Shown in pieces: positions 27,869 through 36,018 of a stretch of DNA of 64,000 nucleotides (its first letter is position 1; every line of letters begins with the position of its first letter). Both the position numbers and the translations under genes were made by a program. The DNA comes from Senegalimassilia sp003474385 (GTDB taxonomy: Bacteria > Actinomycetota > Coriobacteriia > Coriobacteriales > Eggerthellaceae), in assembly GCF_003474385.1 (NCBI RefSeq), contig NZ_QUCY01000014.1:1-64000 (forward strand). The letters are read 5' to 3'. The notes under the pieces were generated by a model, which worked only from the letters and a program-made list of their open reading frames with translations, did not search any database and was not told the DNA's origin.

Positions 27869-27938
27869 CCCTCAAGCACCCCTTCCACAGCCGAAGCGCC
27901 GGGCGCGACGCGAACCCTGCGCCCCGCTGCCGCGGTGC
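27850..27938. repeat. 89-bp direct repeat, gene-proximal copy
   Basis: Matches 27968-28056 at 87 of 89 positions, offset 118 bp. It covers the start codon and first six codons of the response regulator and its whole leader, including AAGGGG. Confidence 0.95.
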
Positions 27939-27946
27939 TCGGGGAT

Positions 27947-27969
27947 CGGACAGCCCACCGGGCTGTCCG
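27947..27969. repeat. 10-bp perfect hairpin between the direct repeats
   Basis: CGGACAGCCC-acc-GGGCTGTCCG occupies the junction between the two 89-bp copies. Without a U-run it is not a classical terminator; it may be an operator or an attenuating stem. Confidence 0.85.
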
Positions 27970-28056
27970 ACATAGTAGACAGCCAACCCTCAAGCACCCC
28001 TTCCACAGCCGAAGCGCCGGGCGCGACGCGAACCCTGCGCCCCGCTGCCGCGGCGC
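27968..28056. repeat. 89-bp direct repeat, phoU-proximal copy
   Basis: Second copy; differs from 27850-27938 only at 27983 and 28054. It ends 1 nt short of the phoU stop codon. On the minus strand its duplicated TTG opens a 47-codon frame that runs to 27843 and overlaps the start of the regulator gene. Confidence 0.95.
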
Positions 28057-28057
28057 G

Positions 28058-28738
28058 CTACCCTTCGGCGTTTTCCTTACCCGCAGAGTTTAGCGTATGC
28101 TCGCCCGTTGCGCGGAAAACGGCCCAGCTTGCGATGCGCTCGGCATCGTCGCCCATGCGCTCGAAGTACTTCGCCACCATGAGCAGCTCCGGCAGATGGC
28201 TGGCGCCCTGCGTCTCGCTGCGAATCAGATCGACCACCACCTGCTCGCAGCGGTCGTACAGCTCGTCCACCTCGTCGTCCATGGCGAACACGCGCTGGGC
28301 AAGCGCGGCATCTGCCTGGGAGAACGCCTTCGTGGCAAGCGAGACCATGTTCGACACCTTGTCGGTGGCCTCGGCGAACTCGCTCTGCAGGCGAGAGATG
28401 GCCTTCGGCGTAAGCTGCTGGGAGAGGTACGCAGCGTCGCGCGTCATCTCGTCGATATGCGCCAAGTCGCTGACCAGGCGAAACGCGCCGGTCACTTCCC
28501 GCAGATCATCGGCCACCAGCGGTTGCTGCATGAGCATGATGTCAAGGCAGCCGTCCTCGATGGCCTCGCGCAGCCTGCGCGCCGCCTTGCTACCGGAAAG
28601 CACGCTTTCGGCGGCATCGGCGTCGCCGGCAAGCGCCCGGCCCAAGGCCCGAACATCGAGCACCGTCTTCTCGGACAGCTGATTAACCAGCGCCCCCAGC
28701 TCCTCCAGCTTGTTGATATAACGGGTACGGGTCTTCAT
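28058..28738 (-). CDS. phoU: phosphate signalling protein PhoU
   Basis: 226 residues, two three-helix PhoU repeats. Metal-cluster motifs appear as DLAHIDEMTRDAAYLS in repeat 1 and AKYFERMGDDAERIASW in repeat 2. PhoU links the Pst importer to the PhoR kinase and restrains the Pho response when phosphate is ample. Its start overlaps the pstB stop by 1 nt, so it is co-translated with the importer genes. Confidence 0.94.
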   Translation of the reverse strand: MKTRTRYINKLEELGALVNQLSEKTVLDVRALGRALAGDADAAESVLSGSKAARRLREAIEDGCLDIMLMQQPLVADDLREVTGAFRLVSDLAHIDEMTRDAAYLSQQLTPKAISRLQSEFAEATDKVSNMVSLATKAFSQADAALAQRVFAMDDEVDELYDRCEQVVVDLIRSETQGASHLPELLMVAKYFERMGDDAERIASWAVFRATGEHTLNSAGKENAEG

Positions 28739-29544
28739 CAGCTGAACCTTCCTGTCAGGTAGTCTTTCGTCTTCTGCTGCACGGGGCTGCCGAACAGCTG
28801 CTTGGTCGGCCCGGATTCCACCAGCTCTCCCAGGTAGAAGAAGGCTGTCTTGTCGGCCACGCGCGTGGCCTGCTGCATGTTATGCGTGACCACCACCACG
28901 GTTCGCTCACGGGCAAGCTGCACCATCAGCTCCTCGACGAGCGCCGTTGAGATGGGGTCAAGGGCGCTCGTGGGCTCATCCATGAGCAATATCTCGGGCT
29001 GCGTGGCCAAAGCGCGCGCGATGCACAGGCGCTGCTGCTGGCCACCGGAAAGCCCCAGGCCCGATTGGCCCAGCTTATCGCGCACCTCGTCCCACAGGCC
29101 GGCATCGCGCAGGCACCTCTCCACCAGCTCGTCGGCCTCGGCGCGCCCGAGCCTGCGCATGCGGCGCGGTCCGTACAGGATGTTGTCGCGGATGGACATG
29201 GGAAACGGGTTGGGGTGCTGGAACACCATGCCCACCCTCACGCGCAGCTCGTTGGCATCGCCGCTGAAGATGTCGCGCCCTGCCACCTCGATGACGCCTT
29301 CGGTGCGCACGGTGGGAACGAAGTCGCACATGCGGTTGAAGGTACGCAGCAGCGTTGACTTGCCGCAGCCGGAAGGCCCGATGAACGCGGTGGCGCGGTT
29401 CTTCGGGATGTCGAGCGTAACCCCCTTAAGCGCCTGGAAATCGCCGTACCACAGGTTGAAATCGCGGATGGAGATCATGGGCTCGTCGACCTGGGCACCC
29501 GCATCGCGCACCACCGCGCCCTGCTCGTTTTTGAAATCGGTCAT
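28738..29544 (-). CDS. pstB: phosphate ABC transporter ATPase PstB (copy 1)
   Basis: 268 residues: Walker A IGPSGCGKSTLLR, Q-loop VFQHPNPFPMSI, signature LSGGQQQRLCIARAL, Walker B ILLMDEPTSALDP and switch VTHNMQQATRVAD, then the PstB-type end FGSPVQQKTKDYLTGRFS. It carries about 20 extra N-terminal residues. A second, different pstB lies immediately upstream in the same operon (4-bp gap). Confidence 0.95.
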   Translation of the reverse strand: MTDFKNEQGAVVRDAGAQVDEPMISIRDFNLWYGDFQALKGVTLDIPKNRATAFIGPSGCGKSTLLRTFNRMCDFVPTVRTEGVIEVAGRDIFSGDANELRVRVGMVFQHPNPFPMSIRDNILYGPRRMRRLGRAEADELVERCLRDAGLWDEVRDKLGQSGLGLSGGQQQRLCIARALATQPEILLMDEPTSALDPISTALVEELMVQLARERTVVVVTHNMQQATRVADKTAFFYLGELVESGPTKQLFGSPVQQKTKDYLTGRFS

Positions 29545-29548
29545 ATGA

Positions 29549-30373
29549 TCAGCCGAACCTTCCCGTCAGATAGTCTTGCAAACGTTTATCCTTCGGCTGG
29601 CTGAACAGGCGCTTGGTGGGGCCGGTCTCCACCATATCGCCCACGTAGAAAAACGCCGTGTTGTCGGAAACGCGCGTCGCCTGCTCCATGTTGTGCGTCA
29701 CGATGATGGCGCAGATGCCCGACTCGGCGATGGAGCGGATGGTCTCCTCCACCGTGAAGGTGGAGATGGGGTCAAGCGCGCTGCATGGCTCGTCGAACAG
29801 CACCACGTCGGGATGCATGGCAAGCGTGCGGGCGATGCACAGGCGCTGCTGCTGGCCGCCGGAAAGGGCATAGGCGCTTTCGTCGAGCTTGTCGCGCACC
29901 TCGTCCCATAGCGCGCCGGCGCGCAGGCTCTGCTCCACCAGCGCATCGCAATCCTCCTTGCCGTTCACCAAACCGTGACGCTTGGGGGCGAACAGGATGT
30001 TGTCGCGGATGGACTTGCGGAACGGCGTAGGCTGCTGGAACACCATGCCGATGGATTTGCGCAGCTCGAACAGATTCTCCTTGCGCGTGTTGATGTTGCG
30101 GCCGTGGTAGAGCACCTCGCCGCCGATCTTGCACTTGGGGATCTCGCGATTCATAAGGTTGAGGCAGCGCAGAAACGTGGACTTGCCGCAACCGGACGGG
30201 CCGATCAGCGCCGTCACCTGCCCCGCTGCGAAGTCGAGCGACGTGGGATGCAGGGCCTCGTTGCTCCCGTAGCATACGGTCAGATCGCGCGTGCTCAGAA
30301 GCTCGCCGCCGGCAGGCCGACCGCTCCCCACCTGGGGCACCTCAGCGCCTATCATTTCGTTTTCCCTGCTCAT
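29549..30373 (-). CDS. pstB: phosphate ABC transporter ATPase PstB (copy 2)
   Basis: 274 residues with Walker A IGPSGCGKSTFLR, VFQQPTPFRKSI, LSGGQQQRLCIARTL and VVLFDEPCSALDP. It ends FSQPKDKRLQDYLTGRFG. The ATG at 30373 overlaps the pstA stop by 4 bp (ATGA). It is similar to copy 1 but not a recent duplicate. Both are complete, so the importer could use a heterodimer or alternate ATPases (inference). Confidence 0.95.
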   Translation of the reverse strand: MSRENEMIGAEVPQVGSGRPAGGELLSTRDLTVCYGSNEALHPTSLDFAAGQVTALIGPSGCGKSTFLRCLNLMNREIPKCKIGGEVLYHGRNINTRKENLFELRKSIGMVFQQPTPFRKSIRDNILFAPKRHGLVNGKEDCDALVEQSLRAGALWDEVRDKLDESAYALSGGQQQRLCIARTLAMHPDVVLFDEPCSALDPISTFTVEETIRSIAESGICAIIVTHNMEQATRVSDNTAFFYVGDMVETGPTKRLFSQPKDKRLQDYLTGRFG

Positions 30374-31287
30374 TCGCTGGTCAGCCTCCTTTCCAGATAC
30401 TTGCCGATCACGCGTGCCAGGATGTTGAACGCCAGGATGCACACCATGAGCACCGCCGCGGTGCCGTTGGAGATGGCCGCCAGGTCGGGCACGACGCCCT
30501 CGCTGTTGATCTTCCAGATATGCACCGCCAAGGTCTCGGCCGGGCGAAACACGTTCCACGGGCACGACGGGCTGGAGAAGTCCAGGCACGTGAAGTCGAG
30601 CACCGGGGCGGACTGGCCCGCCGTGAAGATCAGCGCCGCGGCCTCGCCGAACACGCGGCCCGCGGAGAGCACCACGCCGGTGACGATGGCGGGCATGGCG
30701 GCGGGAAGCAGCACGTGGATGGTGGTTTCCCAACGCGTCAGACCCATCGCAAGGCCCGCATCGCGCTGGCTGCGCGGCACGTCCTCGAGCGCCTGCTGGA
30801 TGACGCGCACCAGGATGGGGATGTTGAACATGGTCAGCGCCACCGCACCGGCGATGATGGAGAAGCCCCAGCCCATGTACAGCACGAAGAACAAGAAGCC
30901 GAACAGGCCCACGACCACCGACGGCAAACTGGACAGCGTCTCGATGGCGGTCTTGGCAACCGCCGTGGCCGCGTTGTCGGGCGCATACTGCGACAGGAAG
31001 ATGGCCGCGCCCAGGGAAAGCGGCACGCTGATGAGCAGCGTGAGGACCAGAAGGTAGAAGCTGTTGAACAGCTCGGGGCCGATGCCGCCGCCTTCCTTGA
31101 ACTGCTGGGGCTTACCGGTGAGGAAGTTCAGATCGAACAGCTTCGGCGCGCCCGCCACCAGGATGTAGATCACGATGGCTGCGAGCATGAGCATGACGAA
31201 GGCGGCGATGCCCACGAGCACGCCGGTGGCGATGCGGTCCTGCCGGTTGATGCGGCGCACGTGCGCCGACATATCGAAGTTAGTCAC
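30370..31287 (-). CDS. pstA: phosphate ABC transporter permease PstA
   Basis: 305 residues, six transmembrane helices, first at about 18-45. Family signatures: ETLSSLPSVVVGLFGFLFFV and the EAA-like loop QQALEDVPRSQRDAGLAMG facing the ATPase, then LSAGRVFGEAAALIFTAG. Overlaps pstC by 8 bp and pstB copy 2 by 4 bp. Confidence 0.94.
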   Translation of the reverse strand: MTNFDMSAHVRRINRQDRIATGVLVGIAAFVMLMLAAIVIYILVAGAPKLFDLNFLTGKPQQFKEGGGIGPELFNSFYLLVLTLLISVPLSLGAAIFLSQYAPDNAATAVAKTAIETLSSLPSVVVGLFGFLFFVLYMGWGFSIIAGAVALTMFNIPILVRVIQQALEDVPRSQRDAGLAMGLTRWETTIHVLLPAAMPAIVTGVVLSAGRVFGEAAALIFTAGQSAPVLDFTCLDFSSPSCPWNVFRPAETLAVHIWKINSEGVVPDLAAISNGTAAVLMVCILAFNILARVIGKYLERRLTSE

Positions 31288-32197
31288 GTTTCGCCGCCCC
31301 CTTGTGCCCGATGAGGTGGATGATCATGATGAACACGAGCGACATGGCCAACAGCAGCAGGGCCAGCGACCACAGCACGTCGTTGTGCACTGTGCCCATG
31401 GCCTCGTTGCCCATGCCCATGGTCAGCACGCTGGTCAGCGTGGAAGCGGGCGTGAACAAGCCGGAAGGCATCTGGATGGCGTTGCCGACGACCATCTGCA
31501 CCGCCAATGCCTCGCCGAAGGCGCGCGTCATGCCCAGGATGACCGCCGTCATCAGCGACGGCGCAGCGCTTTTGAGCACCACGTTCCAAATGGTCTGCCA
31601 ACGCGTGCATCCCAGCGCATAGCTGCCCTCGCGATACTCGTGCGGCACGGCGGCCAACGCGTCGATGGACAGGCTGGTGATGGTCGGCAAGATCATGATG
31701 GCAAGCACCACGGCGCTCGAGAAGATGCCGAAACCGGTGATGGTCTGGCCCATGGCGGCAGCCGCATCGCGCACCCAGGCCACGATGACCGTCAAGCCGA
31801 TAAGGCCGTAAACCACCGACGGGATGCCCACCAAAAGCTCCAAAAGCGGCTGGAACACGCGACGGCCGAAACGCGGGGCCACCTCCACCACGAAGATGGC
31901 GCTGCCGAACGCGATGGGCAGCGCGAACAACGTCGACAGCAACGTGACGGAGAACGAGCCCGCGATCATGGGAAGCGCGCCCACCGTGGGCATGCCGCTC
32001 GCGTCCTCCTGATGCGGGTTCCACGTGGTTCCCGTCAAAAACGAACCGAGGTCGATGCCGTCGGCGGTAAACGTTGCGATACCGCGTCCGGCGACCATGG
32101 CGACAAGCGTGACGACAAGAAGCGCCACGAGCGCGATGCACGCGCCCGTGGCGCCCTGACCGACCCGCTCGACGCGTGCTTTCGCCATCAAGGCCAT
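31280..32197 (-). CDS. pstC: phosphate ABC transporter permease PstC
   Basis: 305 residues, six helices, paired with PstA. Seen: FGRRVFQPLLELLVGIPSVV, the conserved VYGLIGLTVIVAWV, and the cytoplasmic coupling segment LAAVPHEYREGSYALGCTRW followed by MTRAFGEALAVQMVVGN. It follows pstS with a 51-bp gap. Confidence 0.94.
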   Translation of the reverse strand: MALMAKARVERVGQGATGACIALVALLVVTLVAMVAGRGIATFTADGIDLGSFLTGTTWNPHQEDASGMPTVGALPMIAGSFSVTLLSTLFALPIAFGSAIFVVEVAPRFGRRVFQPLLELLVGIPSVVYGLIGLTVIVAWVRDAAAAMGQTITGFGIFSSAVVLAIMILPTITSLSIDALAAVPHEYREGSYALGCTRWQTIWNVVLKSAAPSLMTAVILGMTRAFGEALAVQMVVGNAIQMPSGLFTPASTLTSVLTMGMGNEAMGTVHNDVLWSLALLLLAMSLVFIMIIHLIGHKGAAKRD

Positions 32198-32248
32198 ATG
32201 CGCGCGTCTCCTTTCGAAACTCGTTGACTCGATGCGGGTACGGCGAAC

Positions 32249-33193
32249 CTACTTGTTGGACACCTTGCCGGAAGCGTCCTTCTCCACCTTCATGCCGGAC
32301 ATGGGGATATAGCCCTGCTGCTCCACCAGGCCGCCCTGCACCTCTTCGCCCATCATGTACTCAAGGAACGCCTTCGTGGCCTCATCGGGGCTGGCAGCGG
32401 TGTACATGTGCTCGTAGGACCAGATCTTCCAGGAGTTGTCCTCGACGTTTTGCGCGTCCGGTTCCACGCCGTCGACCTTGAGGGCCTTGAAGCTGCTGTC
32501 GAAGTAGGAGAAGGCCACGTAGGAGATGGCGCCGGGGGTGCTGGCGACCATCTTGGCGGCAGTGCCCGAGGAATCCTGCTCCTGCGGCTTGAAGGAATCA
32601 GGCACCTTCGCGCCGGCCAGGACGACGTCCTCGAACGTGGCGCGCGTGCCGGAACCGGAAGCGCGGTTGATGACCGTGATCGGAGCGTTGGCGCCACCGA
32701 CCTCGCTCCAGTTGGCGATCTCGCCCGTGAAGATCTTCTTCAGGTCCTCGAGCTTGATGTCGTCGATGGTCACGTCAGCGTTGACGATCGGGGCCATGCC
32801 GACGATGCACACCTTGTTATCGGCGATCTTGGAGATGTCGGAGGAATCCTTCAGCTTGGACTCGGCGAACACGTCGGAGTTGCCGATTTGCACGGCGCCC
32901 TGCGCGATCTGCGTGACGCCCTGACCGGAACCGCCGCCCTGAACGGTGATCTGGACGCCGGGGTTCTCCTGCATGAACTGCTCCGCGGCCGCCTCGCACA
33001 GCGGCTGCAGCGCGGTGGAGCCCACCGCCGTGATGGTGCCGGAAAGCGCCTTCTTACCAGAGGCGGCGTTGCCGGACTCGGCGGAGCCGCCGTTGGAACC
33101 CGAGCAACCTGCCAGACCGAAACCGGCGACGGCCAGCGCGGACATGCCGGCGATGCCGATGAAGCTGCGGCGGCTGATGTAAGAACCCTGCAT
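32249..33193 (-). CDS. pstS: phosphate-binding lipoprotein PstS with Tat-like signal
   Basis: 314 residues. The signal sequence has a twin-arginine motif SRRSFIG (7-13), a hydrophobic core and the lipobox LAGC with Cys30, followed by a Ser/Gly linker. Phosphate-site loops GSTALQPL, GGGSGQGVTQIAQGAVQIGNSD-like segment and RASGSGTR are present. It should capture phosphate outside the membrane and deliver it to PstCA. The ATG at 33193 has AGGGAG 10 nt upstream. It is the first gene of the pst operon; the Tat route would mean folding before export. Confidence 0.94.
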   Translation of the reverse strand: MQGSYISRRSFIGIAGMSALAVAGFGLAGCSGSNGGSAESGNAASGKKALSGTITAVGSTALQPLCEAAAEQFMQENPGVQITVQGGGSGQGVTQIAQGAVQIGNSDVFAESKLKDSSDISKIADNKVCIVGMAPIVNADVTIDDIKLEDLKKIFTGEIANWSEVGGANAPITVINRASGSGTRATFEDVVLAGAKVPDSFKPQEQDSSGTAAKMVASTPGAISYVAFSYFDSSFKALKVDGVEPDAQNVEDNSWKIWSYEHMYTAASPDEATKAFLEYMMGEEVQGGLVEQQGYIPMSGMKVEKDASGKVSNK

Positions 33194-33312
33194 AGTACGT
33201 GTACTCCCTTCGGATGTCTTCTCATGCAAAACGAGCTTGCAGGTGAGGATGGTACGCGCACCATCGGCCAGAGCACGGCCGCAAGCGCGGTCCATGACCG
33301 AAGCGTGACAGG

Positions 33313-33352
33313 GTTTTACGCGCAGCTTACAAGCCGGGCCGGGGCGCTTTAC
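33313..33352 (-). promoter_or_regulatory. candidate Pho-box repeats ahead of pstS
   Basis: On the minus strand GTAAAGC (33352-33346), GTAAGCT (33330-33324) and GTAAAAC (33319-33313) are spaced 22 and 11 bp, and TGTCAC follows. Eleven-bp direct repeats are the mark of PhoB/PhoP-type operators. The exact consensus for this lineage is unknown. Confidence 0.35.
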
Positions 33353-33516
33353 AAAGCGCTTGTTTCGCGGCGAACGCTTTACCCGAGCCTGTCGGCAGCT
33401 ATGGCGATGGGAACGAGGCGCTTGGAGGCCTTGTGCGTAGACAGGAGGAGAAGCTGCATGCCGCCAAGGCCGTCGAACCACGCCGAAACAAGCGGGCGCA
33501 GCCCGCTAAAACGCGC

Positions 33517-33561
33517 AAAAAGCCGAGGATCTCGGAAGCAACCGCCTCCGAAACCCTCGGC
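33517..33561 (-). terminator. mscS intrinsic terminator
   Basis: GCCGAGG (33522-33528) pairs with CCTCGGC (33555-33561); the minus-strand side is followed by TTTTTGCG, 22-60 nt past the mscS stop. Confidence 0.75.
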
Positions 33562-33582
33562 CCATTCGTATGCGATATCCGA

Positions 33583-34347
33583 TTATTGCCTGGTCAGCGG
33601 CGCAATGGCGCGCAGCACGGCGTCCTTCGCCGGCGTGGCGTCATCGCCGCTTGCCATGGTGAAGATGAGCGACCCGGCGAAACCGACGTCGACCACCTCG
33701 GTGAACCACAGACGCGGGGCCGCTTCCACCGCGCCCACCCGGCGCGCCGCGGCGAGCGCCGCCTGCTCGATGTGCCCGGCCCGCTCGTCAAGGTCCTCGC
33801 CGCCGCCTTCCACCACCAGGGACAGCGTCACCTTGCCCGGAGGAGGCAGGTGCACGAGCGACGTCTTGTTAATGATGGAGTTGGGGATGACCACCATCTC
33901 GCCCTTGGAGTTGGTGATGGTGGTATGGCGCCAGTTCACGTCCTTCACAACGCCCGCAGCGCCGCCGACCGAGATGTTGTCGCCCGGCGATACGATGCGC
34001 AGCAAGCTGACCTGCACGCCGCCGATGAGGTTGGAGATGGTGTCCTGGAAGCCCAGCGAGATGGCGATACCGCCGATGCCCAGCGCCGTGATGGCCGCCG
34101 ACACGTCCACGCCGAAGCACGTGGACAGCACCACCGATCCGCCCACCACCCACACGATGGCGCGGCCGATGTTGATGAAAATCGACGACGAGGGCAGCTC
34201 GTCGGAATAGTTGAGCACACGGCGCAGGAACTTCGTGAGCAGATGCCCGACCACCGCCGTGATCACGATGATGACTCCGGCGGTTATGAGCATGCCCAGC
34301 CATGCGCTGCCCACCGCCGATATGATGCCGTGCTCGAAATCCTCCAT
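33583..34347 (-). CDS. mscS: small-conductance mechanosensitive channel MscS
   Basis: 254 residues: three transmembrane helices (about 15-38, 55-80, 84-110). The pore helix and following beta domain show ALGIGGIAISLGFQDTISNLIGGV and DNISVGGAAGVVKDVNWRHTTI, then VVIPNSIINKT. MscS opens under membrane tension and relieves hypo-osmotic shock. The 3' end contains a shortened C-terminal alpha/beta domain. A monocistronic unit with its own terminator. Confidence 0.92.
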   Translation of the reverse strand: MEDFEHGIISAVGSAWLGMLITAGVIIVITAVVGHLLTKFLRRVLNYSDELPSSSIFINIGRAIVWVVGGSVVLSTCFGVDVSAAITALGIGGIAISLGFQDTISNLIGGVQVSLLRIVSPGDNISVGGAAGVVKDVNWRHTTITNSKGEMVVIPNSIINKTSLVHLPPPGKVTLSLVVEGGGEDLDERAGHIEQAALAAARRVGAVEAAPRLWFTEVVDVGFAGSLIFTMASGDDATPAKDAVLRAIAPLTRQ

Positions 34348-34429
34348 ATAAGGAAAGCCCCTTCCGCGGGATGACCCGCTTCAAACCGCAGGGCCGTACC
34401 CGAACCGGGACGCGACCCCGCAAGAACCG

Positions 34430-34696
34430 TTATTCCACGGTACCGTACACCTGACCCCAGGCATGTCCGCCGATAGCCGAGTTCAGCTGATCGCACAGAC
34501 GTTGGCGCGTATAGGTGCCCGGCGGCAACAAGGCGATGATCTCGTCGAGGTCGTCGGGCAGGTCGAACGACTCGGCCGTGACGACCACGTCAAGCCGCCG
34601 CACGAACTTCCCGCCGTCGGCGAACACCGAATCAACGACGCGCTGCAGCTGACCGTAATGCTCACTGCGGCGCGTGTTCGTCGCAAGCTTCGCCAT
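34430..34696 (-). CDS. conserved-looking 88-residue protein of unknown function
   Basis: I do not recognise this family. Basic N terminus (MAKLATNTRRSEHYGQ), then RLDVVVTAESFDLPDDLDEIIALLPPG and a C-terminal QLNSAIGGHAWGQVYGTVE. Codon use resembles its neighbours, and GGAGG stands 10 nt before the ATG, overlapping the stop of the methyltransferase-like gene upstream, so it is co-translated with it. No transmembrane helix or metal motif. Short size and helix-rich look suggest an accessory protein. Confidence 0.7.
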   Translation of the reverse strand: MAKLATNTRRSEHYGQLQRVVDSVFADGGKFVRRLDVVVTAESFDLPDDLDEIIALLPPGTYTRQRLCDQLNSAIGGHAWGQVYGTVE

Positions 34697-34701
34697 AGCG
34701 G

Positions 34702-35601
34702 CTATGCCTCCACGTCGGGTCGATGCGCATCGAGGCCTTCGGTCGCCGCGACCAGGGCGCCGGCATAAGCGGGTGTGGCCTGGCCGGTTGCGCGCAGGAA
34801 CTGCGCGCCGGCCGCCCGAAGGTGCTGGGCAGCCTCCATCATGACGTCGGGGCGATGATACGGGTTTTCCGGCGTTGCCTGACGCTGACGGGGGTTGTGC
34901 TCCACGACGTCGAGCTGCGCGAGCACGGGCAAGGGCAGCTTCGCCGCCTGCCGCGCAAGCTCGCAGACTCGCTCGACGGGGGCCTGCGTGCAAAAGCCTG
35001 CCACACTCGCCTCGAACTCGGCCATCACATCGAGCGCCTCATCGAAGCCGTGGCGGCCGTCTGCCAGCATGCCGTCGACGCCCACGTTCACGGAAGCGAA
35101 CACGGGCAGGCCGCTGACCTGGCGCAAACCCATAAGCGCGCACTTCAGGTCGCTTGGGCTGGAGAACCCGTTCAAGAAAAAGCCGTCAAGGGAAAGCCCC
35201 TCGAAGGCGCGCGCCGCGCGAGCATACTGGTCGCGGTTCTCGTTGAGCGACGCTTTGCTGGACGCATCGAGCGGCAGACCGCACGGCCCAAGCTCGACCA
35301 GCACATGCTGGGGGCGCAGCTTCGCGGCGCATGAGACGGCGGCGCGGGCAAGCTCGGGCAGGCGCTCGGCCATGCCCCGATGCGCCAGGCGCGCCGGGGT
35401 CATGCCGGCCGTTTCGGTGACAAGGCACTGCACGCCCGCCATAAGGTTCAGGCGAAGGGCGTCCTCAACGGCCTCCGGCTCCATAAGCGTGGCATATTCC
35501 ACATCGCCGTCGAGCTCGAACCCTTGGCGCGCGAGCACAGGAGCGATGGGGCTGGACAGCACGAGCATATCGCGGTGGAACCGCAGCTGGATATCAGGCA
35601 T
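34702..35601 (-). CDS. homocysteine S-methyltransferase-like protein lacking zinc cysteines
   Basis: 299-residue TIM-barrel protein aligned by eye to the homocysteine methyltransferase domain (MetH/BhmT family): MLVLSSPIAPVLARQGFE replaces DGAMGT.L, followed by LMAGVQCLVTETAGMTPARLA, VLVELGPCG, LPVFASVNVGVDG and SVAGFCTQAP. The first zinc Cys may survive in GFCT, but the paired cysteines of GGCCGTTP are replaced by ATGQATP (Thr272-Gly273). Zinc-dependent thiol activation is therefore doubtful. The ATG at 35601 has AAGGA 7 nt upstream. It is followed at once by the 88-residue protein. Confidence 0.7.
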   Translation of the reverse strand: MPDIQLRFHRDMLVLSSPIAPVLARQGFELDGDVEYATLMEPEAVEDALRLNLMAGVQCLVTETAGMTPARLAHRGMAERLPELARAAVSCAAKLRPQHVLVELGPCGLPLDASSKASLNENRDQYARAARAFEGLSLDGFFLNGFSSPSDLKCALMGLRQVSGLPVFASVNVGVDGMLADGRHGFDEALDVMAEFEASVAGFCTQAPVERVCELARQAAKLPLPVLAQLDVVEHNPRQRQATPENPYHRPDVMMEAAQHLRAAGAQFLRATGQATPAYAGALVAATEGLDAHRPDVEA

Positions 35602-35804
35602 GGATGTTTCCTTTCGACCTGAACATGATACCAAAGGGCCAAAGGAGCCCGGCAAAGGGGCATCGCAGGCACACAAGCGCTACCCACACCCGCGCTCCAT
35701 AAGGTTACGAGAAGAGAACATTGGCTTTTATCAGGGGAAACGGCTATTATGCCACCCTGTTCCCGTCCGCTTGGCAACGGAACGGTAACGGCGTCTCCTG
35801 GGCA

Positions 35805-35820
35805 TTCACATTCCGTTCAC
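35805..35820 (+). promoter_or_regulatory. TTCAC direct repeat upstream of small RNA A
   Basis: TTCAC at 35805-35809 and 35816-35820, 11 bp apart, resembles the 11-bp GTTCACC repeat of actinobacterial Pho boxes. It lies about 55 bp before the small-RNA -10 box. Weak evidence. Confidence 0.25.
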
Positions 35821-35858
35821 GAGCGCATCACCCCAAAGCCACTCCCCGGACACGCCCG

Positions 35859-35880
35859 CTTCAACATCGGCCGGTATAGT
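35859..35880 (+). promoter_or_regulatory. promoter block of small RNA A
   Basis: CTTCAAC...TATAGT. It matches the block at 36259-36280 at 16 of 22 positions with identical spacing; -10 is TATAGT (35875-35880). Confidence 0.5.
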
Positions 35881-35886
35881 AAGCCT

Positions 35887-36018
35887 TGCAAGCGGGACAT
35901 CCCCTTTCCACCGCTTGTCTGCTCCCCATAGCAGATCGCGATGCTAAAGCATCGTTCCTCCCCTCCTTTCGGGCCGCAAGTTTCCCCCTTTTCACTTGCG
36001 GCCCATCCCTTTTCTTGG
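35887..36018 (+). ncRNA. CU-rich multi-hairpin small RNA A
   Basis: Predicted transcript of about 130 nt. Hairpin 1: CAAGCGG (35889-35895) with CCGCTTG (35911-35917), 15-nt loop containing TCCCCTTTCC. Hairpin 2: TCTGCT-CCCCAT-AGCAGA (35918-35935). Hairpin 3: CGATGC-TAAA-GCATCG (35939-35954). Then an unpaired TTCCTCCCCTCCTTTC (35955-35970), complementary to Shine-Dalgarno sequences. Then a terminator with an 11-bp stem (35971-35981/35994-36004) and a CU-rich loop. C-rich loops are a known way for small RNAs to cover ribosome binding sites; the actinobacterial 6C RNA is the closest named analogue. No protein is encoded. Confidence 0.6.
35971..36018 (+). terminator. intrinsic terminator of small RNA A
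   Basis: GGGCCGCAAGT and ACTTGCGGCCC enclose the 12-nt loop TTCCCCCTTTTC; CCCTTTTCTTGG follows. Confidence 0.7.

Larger units (their letters stand above)
33194..33582. other. pstS promoter region and mscS terminator
   Basis: 389 bp without a gene. It holds the mscS terminator (33517-33561) and a cluster of GTAAA/GTAAG repeats (33313-33352) that is a candidate Pho box. Confidence 0.5.
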
